Shown piece after piece: positions 10,401 to 19,739 of a stretch of 64,000 nucleotides of DNA; the first letter of the stretch is position 1, and each line of letters opens with the position of its first letter. The notes beneath the pieces are model-generated. The model was not told where the DNA came from. It did no database searches and saw only the letters and a program-made list of their open reading frames with translations. The stretch comes from Ilyonectria destructans (taxonomy: Eukaryota > Ascomycota > Sordariomycetes > Hypocreales > Nectriaceae), in assembly GCA_020740775.1 (NCBI GenBank), contig JAHEWK010000017.1, positions 806,001 through 870,000 on the forward strand, written 5' to 3'. The translations under genes were made by a program, and so were the position numbers.

Positions 10401-11849
10401 ACGCTCGAGGGCCATGGCGGTCCGGTGCGGTCGGTGGCCTTCTCGGCGGATGGCCAGCGTCTCGCCTCGGGCTCGCTCGACACAATCAAGGTGTGGGATG
10501 CAGCAATAGGTGCGTGCGTGCAGACGCTCGAGGGCCATGACGGTCCGGCGCAGTCGGTGGCCTTCTCGACGGATGGCCAGCGCCTCGCCTCAGGCTCGTT
10601 TGACACAGTCAAGGTGTGGGATGCAGCGACGGGCGCGTGTGTGCAGACGCTCGAGGGCCATGACGATCCGGTGCAGTCGGTGGCCTTCTCGACGGATGGC
10701 CAGCGTCTCGCCTCGGGCTCAGACGATAACACGGTCAAGGTGTGGGATGTAGCAACGGGCGCGTGCGTGCAGACGCTCGAGGGCCATAACGGTCCGGTGC
10801 AGTCGGTGGCCTTCTCGGCGGATGGCCAGCATCTCGCCTCGGGCTCGAACGATAACACGATTAAGGTGTGGGATGCGGCAATAGGTGCGTGCGTGCAGAC
10901 GCTCGAGGGCCATGACGGTCCGGCGCAGTCGGTGGCCTTCTCGACGGATGGCCAGCATCTCGCCTCGGGCTCGTTTGATAACACGGTCAAGGTATGGGAT
11001 GCAGCGACGGGCGCGTGCGTGCAGACGCTCGAGGGCCATGGCGTTCCGGTGTGGTCGGTGGCCTTCTCGACGGATGGCCAGCGTCTCGCCTCGGGCTCAG
11101 ACGATAACACGGTCAAGGTGTGGGATGTAGCAACGGGCGCGTGCGTGCAGACGCCCGAGGGCCATGACCGTCCGGTGTGGTCGGTGGCCTTTTCGGCGGA
11201 TGGCCAGCGTCTCGCCTCGGGCTCGTTTGATAACACGGTCAAGGTATGGGATGCAGCGACGGGCGCATACATGCAGACGCTCGAGGGCCATAACGGTCCG
11301 GTGCAGTCGGTGGCCTTCTCGGCGGATGGCCAGCGTCTCGCCTCGGGCTCGAACGATAACACGATTAAGGTGTGGGATGCGGCAACGGGCGCGTGCGTGC
11401 AGACGCTCGAGGGCCATGACCGTCCGGCGCAGTTAGTGGCCCTCTCGGCGGATGGCCAGCATCTCGCCTCGGGCTCGGACGGCAACACGATCAAGGTGTG
11501 GGATGCAGCAACGGGCGCGTGTGTGCAGACGCTCGAGGTTGACCCGGTGATTACCCACTTTTCATTCGATCCGATGACAAACTCTCGCCTCTTTACGAAC
11601 ATTGGACTTCTGAACTTGGATCTACCGGCTATACCGCCTGCCATCGATGTTCAGTCACCTGAGGCTATTTCACGAGGTGCTAGCCACTCTGGTTACGGTA
11701 TAAGCACTGACGGTGTATGGATTGTGAAAGATGAAAAGGGAATGCTTTGGCTACCTGCAGAGTGTCGCGGGCCTGCATCGGCTGTAGTGGGATCAACGGT
11801 CGCTATCGGCTGCGTCTCCGGCCGTGTACTAGTGATGAAGTTCTCTTAG
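7452..11849 (+). CDS. NLR-1: NACHT-WD40 STAND receptor (HNWD/NWD type), three exons
   Basis: Predicted 1,425-aa intracellular receptor of the fungal NLR class, which senses non-self or damage and can trigger heterokaryon-incompatibility-type cell death. Exons 7452-7949, 8017-9999 and 10053-11849; introns 7950-8016 (GTGTGT...TAG, CTGAC branch) and 10000-10052 (GTGAGT...CAG, CTGAC branch). All junctions keep frame. Residues about 45-350 resemble the NWD/NACHT_N N-terminal domain (LWNQAYDELKAGEPKLVEAY). NACHT: Walker A GDPGKGKT near 379, Walker B LVVDALDEC near 480. Ten WD40 repeats cover about 899-1316, followed by a 109-residue tail. The N-terminus has a proline-rich stretch (PPSPPSPSPTP). Exon joins rest on homology and splice motifs, not on cDNA. 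No HET or PNP-type effector domain seen. Confidence 0.88.
10266..11519 (+). repeat. Ten tandem 126-bp WD40 repeats of NLR-1
   Basis: Eight units of 126 bp and two of 123 bp (units 2 and 3 lack one codon in the GS-D-T turn). Consensus begins CVQTLEGH and ends VKVWDAATGA. The units differ mainly at residues 9-10 (GG, DG, DD, NG, GV, DR), 12-13 (VW, VR, AQ, VQ) and 29-30 (FD, LD, DD, ND), with near-identical frameworks. This matches the pattern in Podospora het-e/het-d/het-r, where concerted evolution homogenises repeats while a few surface residues vary. Such an array can gain or lose units by unequal crossing-over. Confidence 0.93.
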
Positions 11850-12519
11850 AGCAGAGGCAGGTATAATCACCTCTTTAACTATAAGCAGCCCTTCTCCGGT
11901 TCTCCGTAGCGATCTACGTAGTCGTGTCTGATTCTACTCGCGAAGATGTAGCTTTGGAAGCAGGAAGCCCGGCTAGCAGAAGGCCCGATCTCCAAGAAAG
12001 ACAAGATATTAGTCTTTGAAGAAGTCAATAGCTAAGCCCATCCGCATACGGATACTGCACCAGGCCTTCCTGGGACGGAGCAGTTCATCGGGTGCATCAC
12101 ACCCCATTGATATCCTATTGGGCCAAACGAAATAGCATCTATTATAAGCATCAAGCTACGGACTACGATCTCAGGTGTAAAACCGAGGCATATATGCCCT
12201 CCAGATCACCCGGCTGACAACTCCAAGCAATCGTACAAGCATATAACCAGGGGCATAAAGGAACAATATATATTGCGGCACTCCTTGGCTCGTTTAAGGT
12301 ACATCCCACCCATATCAAAGTCCCCCGACCCAGAAGCAGGGTTGAAATCCATGACACTCCACGACACATTCGGAAATATGGCGTGGATATGGATGCTGAC
12401 TAATAATCGCCAGGTGGAATGGGTGGATATGGATCCATATGGATCCATTTCCACATTTGTGGAAATGAATCCACGTAATAGTAATCTGCTAACATAACTC
12501 GGACAAGTAAACATTTTTC
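11850..12519. other. Intergenic, 3' flank of NLR-1 and hAT-1 subterminal sequence
   Basis: No gene recognised. The right half holds short inverted motifs such as CCCACCCATATC (about 12305) and GGGTGGATATGG (12421-12432) and the palindromes at 12429-12472, likely the 3' subterminal region of hAT-1. Confidence 0.5.
12429..12472. repeat. Palindromes at the hAT-1 end
   Basis: ATGGATCCATATGGATCCAT (12429-12448) is a perfect 20-bp palindrome. It overlaps a second inverted repeat, GGATCCATTTCCACA (12441-12455) with TGTGGAAATGAATCC (12458-12472), 14 of 15 bases matching. Placement just beyond the transposase stop suggests a subterminal binding region. Confidence 0.75.
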
Positions 12520-13371
12520 TCATTGCTCCATCAGAATTCTATCTAACGAGCTGATCAAGCCAGCACGCAACCAACTACGTAACGTCTGACAAAGTCCAAT
12601 CGTACTAGCATCTAGCCTATTACGGTTCTTTGTGACCATACGGCCAGTAGTTGAGAATAGCCTCTCGCACTCGGCTGACATAGGCGGCGCAGTAAGCAGA
12701 TCCAAGGCCATCCTAGACAACCTAGGGTATTTAAGCCGCCTTGTGTGCCAGTAATCGTAAGGATCTGTGACAAGGGCATCAGAATCATCGATATCGCGTT
12801 GCCACTGCTCGTACTCATCAAGATCCTGACTGGTGATTGAAGACCCGGATGATGGAGCGGGCGACTCATCAACAGAAAGCCCACCAGTTGCCAGTCCTCT
12901 CTTCTGGGTGCGCCATGCCGTGAATCTGTTCCTCGAGGTCTTTAGCCGCTTACTTGCAGGCAAATTGATCTCTGAATCATCAAGCTGAAGATCCTTGTAC
13001 TCGCTCTCCCAAAGATCCTGGACTATCTCTTTGGCCTTTGTAATCCACAGTCGACTTTCCTCATCGTCCCCCCACAGATCATCAAACAACGCCCACCGGT
13101 AAGCAGGGTGGAGAGCTGCGGCGCCATAGATGAGGGCGCTATCGTTCAAATGCTCGTAGTATTCGTTCAACTTGAGCCAACCAAGGTTGATGTTGATAGC
13201 GAGGTGGTGGCCATCTGGAAGATTGGCAACTGTTCTCTTGGCAGACTCAAGACTCTCGAGAAGAAATTCATACGCATGGATAAGGTCCCAGCTTGTGCCT
13301 TGGAGGAGTTAGCCATAACAATAATAATAATAGCTGCCTCGAGAAATCCAAGACTTACCTGACAGTGGGGG
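12520..13371 (-). pseudogene. hAT-1 transposase, C-terminal third, truncated by Gypsy-2
   Basis: The 216-aa frame at 13170-12520 carries the hAT C-terminal dimerisation region: SRMALDLLTAPPMSAECERL, then FSTTGRMVTKNRNRLDA. The same frame extends upstream to about 13300 (TSWDLIHAYEFLLESLESA, then GWLKLNEYYEHL), aligning with hAT-2. Further up is an apparent intron: donor GTAAGT at 13358-13353 and branch GGCTAAC near 13311. Only a few bases of the preceding exon remain before the Gypsy-2 LTR starts at 13372. The BED finger and catalytic core are missing. I could not find the rest of the gene to the right of Gypsy-2. Confidence 0.8.
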
Positions 13372-13557
13372 TGTCACGGGCCAGGGCCTATATCGTTGCG
13401 GCTGTGCCGCAAGACGTACTAGGCACGTGCGCGTCAGGGATGATAATCGTTCCACAGCTCAGGGGCACTTGGGAACTTCTTTCTTTCTTCTTCATCTTTG
13501 ATGTAAATAGCATCCTGGACTAGATAGCTGGAATACAGTTACTAGAGGCCGTTCACA
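13372..13557 (+). repeat. Gypsy-2 5' LTR
   Basis: 186 bp. Contains the hairpin TTGCGGC-TGT-GCCGCAA (13396-13412) in the U3 part. The segment ATCTTTGATGTA (13494-13505) is complementary to the primer-binding site and probably marks the start of the transcript (R region). U3 differs from the 3' LTR at about eight bases plus one indel; the last ~80 bp are identical. Confidence 0.93.
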
Positions 13558-13569
13558 TACATCAAAGAT
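13558..13569 (+). other. Self-complementary primer-binding site of Gypsy-2
   Basis: TACATCAAAGAT lies directly after the 5' LTR and is the exact reverse complement of ATCTTTGATGTA inside the LTR (13494-13505). This is the Tf1-type arrangement, in which the 5' end of the element RNA folds back, is cleaved and primes minus-strand synthesis without a tRNA. There is no TGG-type tRNA-complementary site at this place. Confidence 0.75.
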
Positions 13570-13604
13570 CACGTATTCTTTTGTTTGAAGATAGAACCGT
13601 TAGG

Positions 13605-14870
13605 ATGGACAGCCCGACACTACCTGTAGCCCTCGAGGCTATCATGCAGGAACTCAGGCTTATGAGAGAGGAAAACGCTGAACTCAGGAAAGCCTCCGCA
13701 GAGAGGAATGAAGAGCTGAGAAGAAGCATTGCAGAGAAGGATGAAGAAATCAGATTGAAGATTCAGGCAGTTGCAGCTGCAGTCCAGGGGGACGGCACTC
13801 CCCTAACACCAAGCGGACTCAGCACCCCAATCCCGAAGATTAGTACCCCCGAGCCCGAAATCAAGCACGAGACCAAGCCCGAACCCGAACCGAAGCCAGC
13901 CCACCGACCGCGCCCACGTCTACCCGACCCTGCCTTCTACGAAGGAAACAAAACCATATGGCCTGGGTGGAAGCTAGAGATGGAAAACAAGCTGCGGGAA
14001 GATGCCGACGCCCTAGGCAACCCCAGGTTGCAGTTCACATATGTATACTCTCGGCTAGCAGGAAAGGCCAAGCAGAACGTCACTACATATGTACGGAATG
14101 AGACACGGCAAACCGATACGGAACCGGACCCAGCAGTACTCCTTACCCGTTTGGAGCTCTTATACGGAGATCACGACCTTGAGAGGAAGGCCATCCAAGC
14201 ACTCCACTCCCTTAAGCAAGGAGAAAATGAGTCCTTTAACTCCTTCTACCCCCGCTTTGAGAAGGAGATCTCCAATGCTAATGCGGAGTCATGGCCGGAT
14301 AATAGCAAGATTTCCTACCTGGTTAATGCCCTGAATGACAAGCTGAAGATGGCGCTTGTACCGGTAAACCAAGAAGAGCTGGTTACCTATGTGCAGCTGG
14401 CAACGAGGTGTCAGAAGCTGAGCAATGCTATGGAGCTCCTGGGTCAATGGAAGAAGTCAGGCAGCAAGGGGCAACCGAGTCCCCCCCCACCAACACCACA
14501 GACAGCAAAAAGAGAGGATATGATGGAATGGGAACCAACCCCCACGAGCGCGACACAAGTGAACACCTTGAAACCTCGAAGGAATAACAGCAACCTCAAT
14601 GGGTACCCATCGAAGCGGCCGCAGGATAGGACACTACTAGGCAAGAGAGCCAAGTGGGTTAGCCAGGAAGAAATTGACGCACGACGCCTCGAGCACCGCT
14701 GCCTTCGTTGCGGAAGAGACGACTGCAGGATCCTCACATGCCCGTTGGCAGCGCCCATCCGTCCTGGGTCGCAACCACGTATCAAGATCTCATCGGCGCG
14801 CCCTCAGGTCACTGATGCAGCAGTAGAGGAGGAAGAGAGCAGCCAGGAGGAGGGAGAGGATGAACAATAG
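13605..14870 (+). CDS. gag: Gypsy-2 Gag
   Basis: 421-aa Gag starting at the ATG of MDSPTLPVALEAIM. An N-terminal heptad-like charged segment (EELRRSIAEKDEEIR) suggests a coiled coil; an acidic E/P/K-rich linker follows. The retrotransposon Gag core spans roughly 105-270, with FYEGNKTIWPGWKLEMENKL and a Gag-like FNSFYPRFEKEI. Near the C-terminus, HRCLRCGRDDCRILTCP is a Cys-rich knuckle-like motif; the end is acidic. It ends with an amber codon (14868-14870), in frame with pol and with no other stop between, so Gag-Pol may arise by readthrough. Confidence 0.9.
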   Translation: MDSPTLPVALEAIMQELRLMREENAELRKASAERNEELRRSIAEKDEEIRLKIQAVAAAVQGDGTPLTPSGLSTPIPKISTPEPEIKHETKPEPEPKPAHRPRPRLPDPAFYEGNKTIWPGWKLEMENKLREDADALGNPRLQFTYVYSRLAGKAKQNVTTYVRNETRQTDTEPDPAVLLTRLELLYGDHDLERKAIQALHSLKQGENESFNSFYPRFEKEISNANAESWPDNSKISYLVNALNDKLKMALVPVNQEELVTYVQLATRCQKLSNAMELLGQWKKSGSKGQPSPPPPTPQTAKREDMMEWEPTPTSATQVNTLKPRRNNSNLNGYPSKRPQDRTLLGKRAKWVSQEEIDARRLEHRCLRCGRDDCRILTCPLAAPIRPGSQPRIKISSARPQVTDAAVEEEESSQEEGEDEQ

Positions 14871-14918
14871 GGGCACGCGGCAGCCCAGAGGGAATGGAGA
14901 AGAGAAGGCAGAGCAAAG
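14868..14918 (+). promoter_or_regulatory. In-frame amber codon between Gypsy-2 gag and pol, candidate readthrough site
   Basis: Gag ends GAA CAA TAG and the next codons, GGG CAC GCG GCA GCC CAG, run on in the same frame without a stop to the pol ATG at 14919. A short GGGC/GCCC stem could form just after the stop. A UAG followed by G, with pol in frame, recalls gammaretrovirus readthrough; reinitiation at 14919 is an alternative. Confidence 0.6.
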
Positions 14919-16721
14919 ATGGATGGAGACCCTTTCCTCGTCGACATTAGACTTAATGGAACCGACTTCACCACAGGTCTAGTCGACTATGGTTGTCTTT
15001 GCTATGCTGCTATAAATGAGCAACTCTTTCGCTCCCTAAAGCTGCCACAGATCCCCATTCCTCCTCGGAAAGTCGAGAACGCTACCGACAACCCCAACAC
15101 AGTCATCGATACTGTGACTTACGCATCAGTTGATATCGACGGTCACCAACGCCAACGAGTCTTCTTCTACGTGATCCCAAAGTTGAACTATAGTATTATC
15201 CTTGGAAAGCCCTGGATGGAGGACGAGGATGTACATATCTCAGCAAAGAAGGGTTACCTTACAATTAGGTCCTCAGGTGTACGGGTGTGGAATCGAGCTA
15301 AGCAGCCAGCCCCAGACGTGAAGGTCAAACAAGTGATGGCATCAGTCTTCATGGCAGAGGTACGACGAGATAAGAGGCGACAAGGCACTGGAGTGTTCTC
15401 CGTTACACTGAAGGACATTGATAAGGCCCTGAAGCCGAAGACAAGGACGGACCCAAAAGAGAAGCTTCCGAAGCATTATCACCAATGGCTCCAGGCATTT
15501 AGCAGGAAACTGGCCGACAAACTCCCGCCCCTACGACCCGGCATCGACCTTCGAATCGAGATCATGAAGGACAAAGATGGAAATGAGAGGAACCTCCCTT
15601 GGAGCCCGTTGTACGGTATGAGAAGAGAAGAGCTCCTGGTCTTAAGGAAGACCCTCACTGAGCTGCTGGACAAGGAGTTCATCCGCGCGAGCAGCTCCCC
15701 GGCAGCTGCCCCAGTCCTGTTGGTCAAGAAACCAGGTGGAGGGATTCGCTTTTGCGTCGACTACCGAGGGTTGAACAACGTTACCAAGAAGGACCGATAC
15801 CCTCTCCCGCTTCTGAGCGAAACCTTAAGGAACATCGCAAAGGCAAAGTGGTTCACAAAGCTCGACATCATCGCTGCCTTCAATAAGGTGCGGATAGCGG
15901 AGGAAGATGTACACAAAACGGCTTTTCGCACGAGATATGGTTCCTTTGAGTACCGAGTCATGCCATTTGGGTTGACTGGAGCCCCTGCCGCCTTCCAACG
16001 CTACATCAACAGCACCTTGCAAGAATACTTAGATGACTTTGTTTCTGCATACGTGGATGACGTTTTGGTGTATTCCTCAGGGTCCCTCAAGGACCACAGG
16101 AGGAAGGTCGGCCAAGTTCTACAGCGATTGATGGATGCTGGCCTCCAGATTGATATTGATAAGTGCGAATTCGAGGCCAAGACAGTGAAGTATTTAGGCT
16201 TTGTGATCGAGGCAGAGGTTGGCATCCGAGTCGACCCTGAGAAAGTCAAGGCAATCAGAGAATGGGCTACACCAACTTCAGTCAAAGGAGTTCGTGGGTT
16301 CATTGGCTTTGTGAACTTCTATCGAGTTTTTATCCAAGACTTCTCAGATGTAGCTCGACCGTTGACCGAGCTAACTAAGAAGGATGTTCAGTTCAAATGG
16401 GACGACCGATGTGAAGAGGCATTTGACAAGCTGAAGGAAATGCTCATCACGGCCCCCATCCTCGCGCACTTCGACCCAGAGAGAGAGACTATGGTCGAGG
16501 CTGATTCGTCTGGCTACGCTACAGGAGGACTGATGCTACAGAAGGATGACTATAGCATTTGGCGCCCTGTTGCTTATTTGTCGAAGAAGCACTCTCCTGC
16601 TGAAGCCAACTACCCCATCCATGATAAGGAACTCCTTGCCATTATACGCTGTCTTGAAGCATGGCGCCCGAGTTGCAGGCAGTCAAGCACTTTACAGTTC
16701 TTACAGACCATAAGAACTTAA
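14919..16721 (+). pseudogene. pol: Gypsy-2 pol, first part: protease, RT, RNase H start (frame broken)
   Basis: 600 residues. Protease-like start GLVDYGCLCYAAIN, later ILGKPWMEDEDVHI; the expected D-S/T-G active-site triplet is DYG here, a likely inactivating change. Reverse transcriptase: FCVDYRGLNNVTKKDRYPLP, FTKLDIIAAFNKVRI, RVMPFGLTGAPAAFQ, and YVDDVLVYSSG near residue 378. RNase H: VEADSSGYATGG, then KELLAIIRCLEAWRP. The homology leaves this frame at about 16668; the true continuation is in another frame, consistent with loss of one base in the RNase H coding region. What follows to 16721 is out-of-frame. Confidence 0.88.
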
Positions 16722-18517
16722 AGTACTCCTATTCTGAGAAGCAACTTACTGAGAGGCAAGTGCGTTGGTCCGAGTACCTCGCTAGGTTCAACTTCACTCT
16801 GGAGTGGAGGCCAGGCAAGAGCTTGGTGCGTCCTGATACCCTGTCTCGTAGGGAACAGGACCTCCCAGCAGATGGTAGCGACGAGCGGTTGAAGGCTAGA
16901 TTCATGAAGATGTTCCAGTCCGAACACCTCAAAAGTGTGCATATTGCATCGATGGGGGTTCCGGCGAAACCTGAGGAGATCAACTTTGAGGAGGAAGTAC
17001 GGCTTTTTGAAGACCGAGAACTGCAGACCCTATGGCATGAAGGTCGAAAGGATGAACTTTACCGACAACTCACTATGTGTGTGGCTAGGGACGAAAGAAA
17101 CTTGCCCACTCACCTTCAGAAGGAGAAAACTGTTAGCATTGCTAAGTGCACTGTGGATGAGCGAGGTCTTCTTCGCTTCCGCGATCGAGTCTGGATTCCA
17201 AATTTGGAAACCCTTCGCACAAAGATCATTCAGGATATCCATGACTCCCATATTACTGGACATCCCGGCAGAGACCTCACCTACACCATTCTATCGAGAC
17301 AGTTCTTCTGGCCTGGAGCTGCAGCAGATGTGCGCCAGTTTGTGAGGAACTGTGAGATCTGCGGCAGGAATACGATCTGGAGAGACACTAAGAAGGGGCT
17401 CCTCAAGCCAATGCCAGTCCCTGAGCGCATCTGGGGAGAGATCTCAATCGACTTCATTACAGACTTACCACCATCCGGGAGGGATAATGCAACAAATTGT
17501 ATGGTTGTCACTGATCGCCTGACGAAAGGGGTAGAGCTAGAGGGAATGGACGACATCTCATCTGAGGCAGTTGCAAAGAGGCTCTTTGAGCGCCACTACC
17601 CAATTCATGGCATACCGACAGCAATAACTAGTGATAGGGGACCGCAGTTTGTAAGCGATTTGTGGAAGCACTTTTGCAAACTCCTCAAGATTGAACAGCG
17701 ACTCTCAACAGCATATCACCCTCAGACTGATGGTGCTACAGAGCGTATGAATCAGGAGATCGAGAAGATTATAAGGATTTGGGCTACCTACACTCAGGAT
17801 AACTGGCTGGACCTCTTGCCAATTGCAATGGCAAGTATAAACAACCGAGAAGCATCCTCAACAGGCCTGAGCCCATTCTTCTTTATGCATGGCTACCACA
17901 ATGAACCGATCCGCCTGGTAGCAGACCGCATGATTGAAGGAAAGCAGAAGGAGGGCGAAACACTCGCTGAGGACTTCATCAGACGATTGCAAGACGCTAC
18001 AGAATGGGCACAGGCGGCCATCGCCACAGCCCAGGAGAAGCAAGAACGGTTCGCCAACAAGTCCCGCACAGCAGCCCCAAGGTACAAACCAGGCGATTGG
18101 GTCTATCTGAATCTGAAGAACGTAAAGACCACAAGACCATCGAAGAAGCTGGACTGGCTACATGCCAAATACCAAGTGGTCCGGGAAGTCAACTCTCACT
18201 CCTATCAGCTGAATGTACCTGGTAGGATTCACCCGGTCTTTCACGTTGACCTATTACGCCCAGCGCCGACAGACCACCTGCCCTCACAGAGACCAGATAA
18301 CACACAACCGGCACCCATTCTAGTTGATGGCGAGGAGGAGTGGCAGGTAGAACGCATTTTGGATGAGCAGTGGAAGACTGAGGAAGGCGTAAGGCGCAAG
18401 GAAGCTTTAGTGAAGTGGGTTGGTTACTCTGAGCCTACGTGGGAACCCATTGGCAACCTGCAAGCTACCGCTCAGTGGAAGCTCTGGCGCAAGAACCACA
18501 AGAGGAGCCGCAGATAG
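16661..18517 (+). pseudogene. pol: Gypsy-2 pol, second part: RNase H end, integrase, chromodomain
   Basis: Continues pol after the frameshift: FTVLTDHKNLKY (RNase H), VRPDTLSRRE, an integrase HHCC finger (HDSHITGHPGRDLTYTILSR, later CEICGRN), the integrase catalytic triad in SIDFITDLP, TSDRGPQF and YHPQTDGATERMNQEIEK, and FHVDLLRPAP. The last ~60 residues are a chromodomain (WQVERILDEQWK, ALVKWVGYSEPTWEP), which in chromoviruses targets integration to histone-marked chromatin. The ATG at 16661 is only an ORF start created by the frameshift, not a real initiation site. Otherwise open to the stop at 18517. Confidence 0.9.
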
Positions 18518-18534
18518 CCCTCAACTTCTTCTCC

Positions 18535-18550
18535 CGGGGGGGAGGGGAGG
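18535..18550 (+). other. Gypsy-2 polypurine tract
   Basis: A G-rich run (GGGGGGGAGGGGAGG) lies three bases before the 3' LTR, the normal position for plus-strand priming. Confidence 0.8.
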
Positions 18551-18553
18551 TAA

Positions 18554-18740
18554 TGTCACGGGCCAGGGCCCATATCCTTGCGGCTGTGCCGCAAGACGTA
18601 CTTGGCTCGTGCGCGCCAGGGATGAGAAATCGTTCCACAGCTCAGGGGCACTGAGGAACTTCTTTCTTTCTTCTTCATCTTTGATGTAAATAGCATCCTG
18701 GACTAGATAGCTGGAATACAGTTACTAGAGGCCGTTCACA
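18554..18740 (+). repeat. Gypsy-2 3' LTR
   Basis: 187 bp, TGTCACGGG to GTTCACA, the partner of the LTR at 13372-13557. It keeps the TTGCGGC/GCCGCAA hairpin and the ATCTTTGATGTA self-primer segment. Confidence 0.93.
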
Positions 18741-19739
18741 GGAGCCTGCTAGAGTCAATGCCGCGGAGGATCGAGGCCTGCTGCAAGGCTAAGGGTTAGT
18801 ATACAAAATATTAAAGCCACACCTCTGAGGAATCCAAAAATGTAGTTACTTTTATTGTAGCTAGTCTGTAGCCTGTGGAATTGGTATCTTTATTCTATGC
18901 GTTCCGGTCAGGGTGGTGGTGTATGTGGGGCTGTTGCAGGACATTTGGAACCCCGGTGTATAGCCCGCTATAAAATATAGGGCTATGACCACTATAGCCC
19001 GCTATAAAAAATGCAGGTTATAGTGGGCTATAGTGGCTGCAGCCCTATATTCAATTTTCTAGAAACTTTGAGGTTTTGGGTTTTCGACCGTTGGCGGACC
19101 GTGCCTAATGTGCCACCGTAGAGGCGGACTCTCAGAGAAGATCAACGCGCGGGCTCGCTGCTAGTCCGCAGTACATTTTCCATGACGACCCGAAGTACTC
19201 GGATGACCACGGGGCGGGGCGCCTAGACTCAAAAGGGACTGACAGGGAGTTTTGCAACAGTCCCCCCTATCGCCCACGATCCGTGGGGCTTGGGGTGTCA
19301 GGTACCAAATGTTCTGAAATGTAAACTAGATTGTGTCAAGGCCCTATAGGGACTTCCCTCCGGGCGAAATAAAATCAATCCAAACCGTAGTGGTTCACGA
19401 CGACGGGCATCCCTGGCACGAACATGAAGACGCCTGGTACTGGTATCGCGCTGTCGTCGCCCTGGTTCAGCATCATGGTGGCTTCTTCCTCGCTCGGCAG
19501 ACCGTCCTGTTGAGATCCGTGGTTTAACGGATTAATGGCTATTCCGATCCATTGGTGGCTAGGATGTCTTCTTGTCCATAGCTAGCGCTAGTCTTTTTTC
19601 TTCAATCAACAAAACATGCTCATTTCAACAAGAAGGCCCAGGCTATAGAAATTGGCATACTGTCGGTCCGTTCTGCGGAGACCGCTTTCTGTCGCTTTGC
19701 TCGTTTCTGATAAATGGCGCCCAGTATAGAAGTAAAAAT
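18741..19739. other. Intergenic with a long foldback
   Basis: No gene recognised between Gypsy-2 and the NLR-2 stop. It contains the foldback at 18976-19049. An open frame at 19333-19527 has no family features. Confidence 0.5.
18976..19049. repeat. 74-bp foldback of TATAGCCC motifs
   Basis: Outer arms TATAGGGCT (18976-18984) and AGCCCTATA (19041-19049); inner arms of 19 bp at 18989-19007 and 19018-19036 match at 18 positions, with a 4-nt internal mismatch on each side between outer and inner arms. Another TATAGCCCGCTATA copy lies at about 18959-18972. Probably a hAT end region or a MITE. A CAGG at 19014 could be an element terminus. Confidence 0.75.

Larger units (their letters stand above)
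13372..18740 (+). mobile_element. Complete Ty3/gypsy chromovirus Gypsy-2
   Basis: 5,369-bp element with two LTRs (13372-13557, 18554-18740), primer-binding site, gag, pol (protease, RT, RNase H, integrase, chromodomain) and a G-rich polypurine tract (18535-18550). The LTRs start TGTCACGGG and end GTTCACA. The flanks are GGGGG on the left and GGAGC on the right, so there is no clean 5-bp target duplication. Pol carries a frameshift and an altered protease motif, so this copy is probably not autonomous. It sits inside hAT-1. Confidence 0.93.

Noticed and set aside
10151..11644. A 497-codon open frame antisense to the NLR-1 WD40 array
   Set aside because: It repeats with the 126-bp period and is a by-product of the array's base composition; no family motifs, and the sense strand is clearly coding.
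13361..18745. A 5-bp target duplication for Gypsy-2
   Set aside because: GGGGG on the left and GGAGC on the right match at only three of five positions, not better than chance for G-rich flanks.
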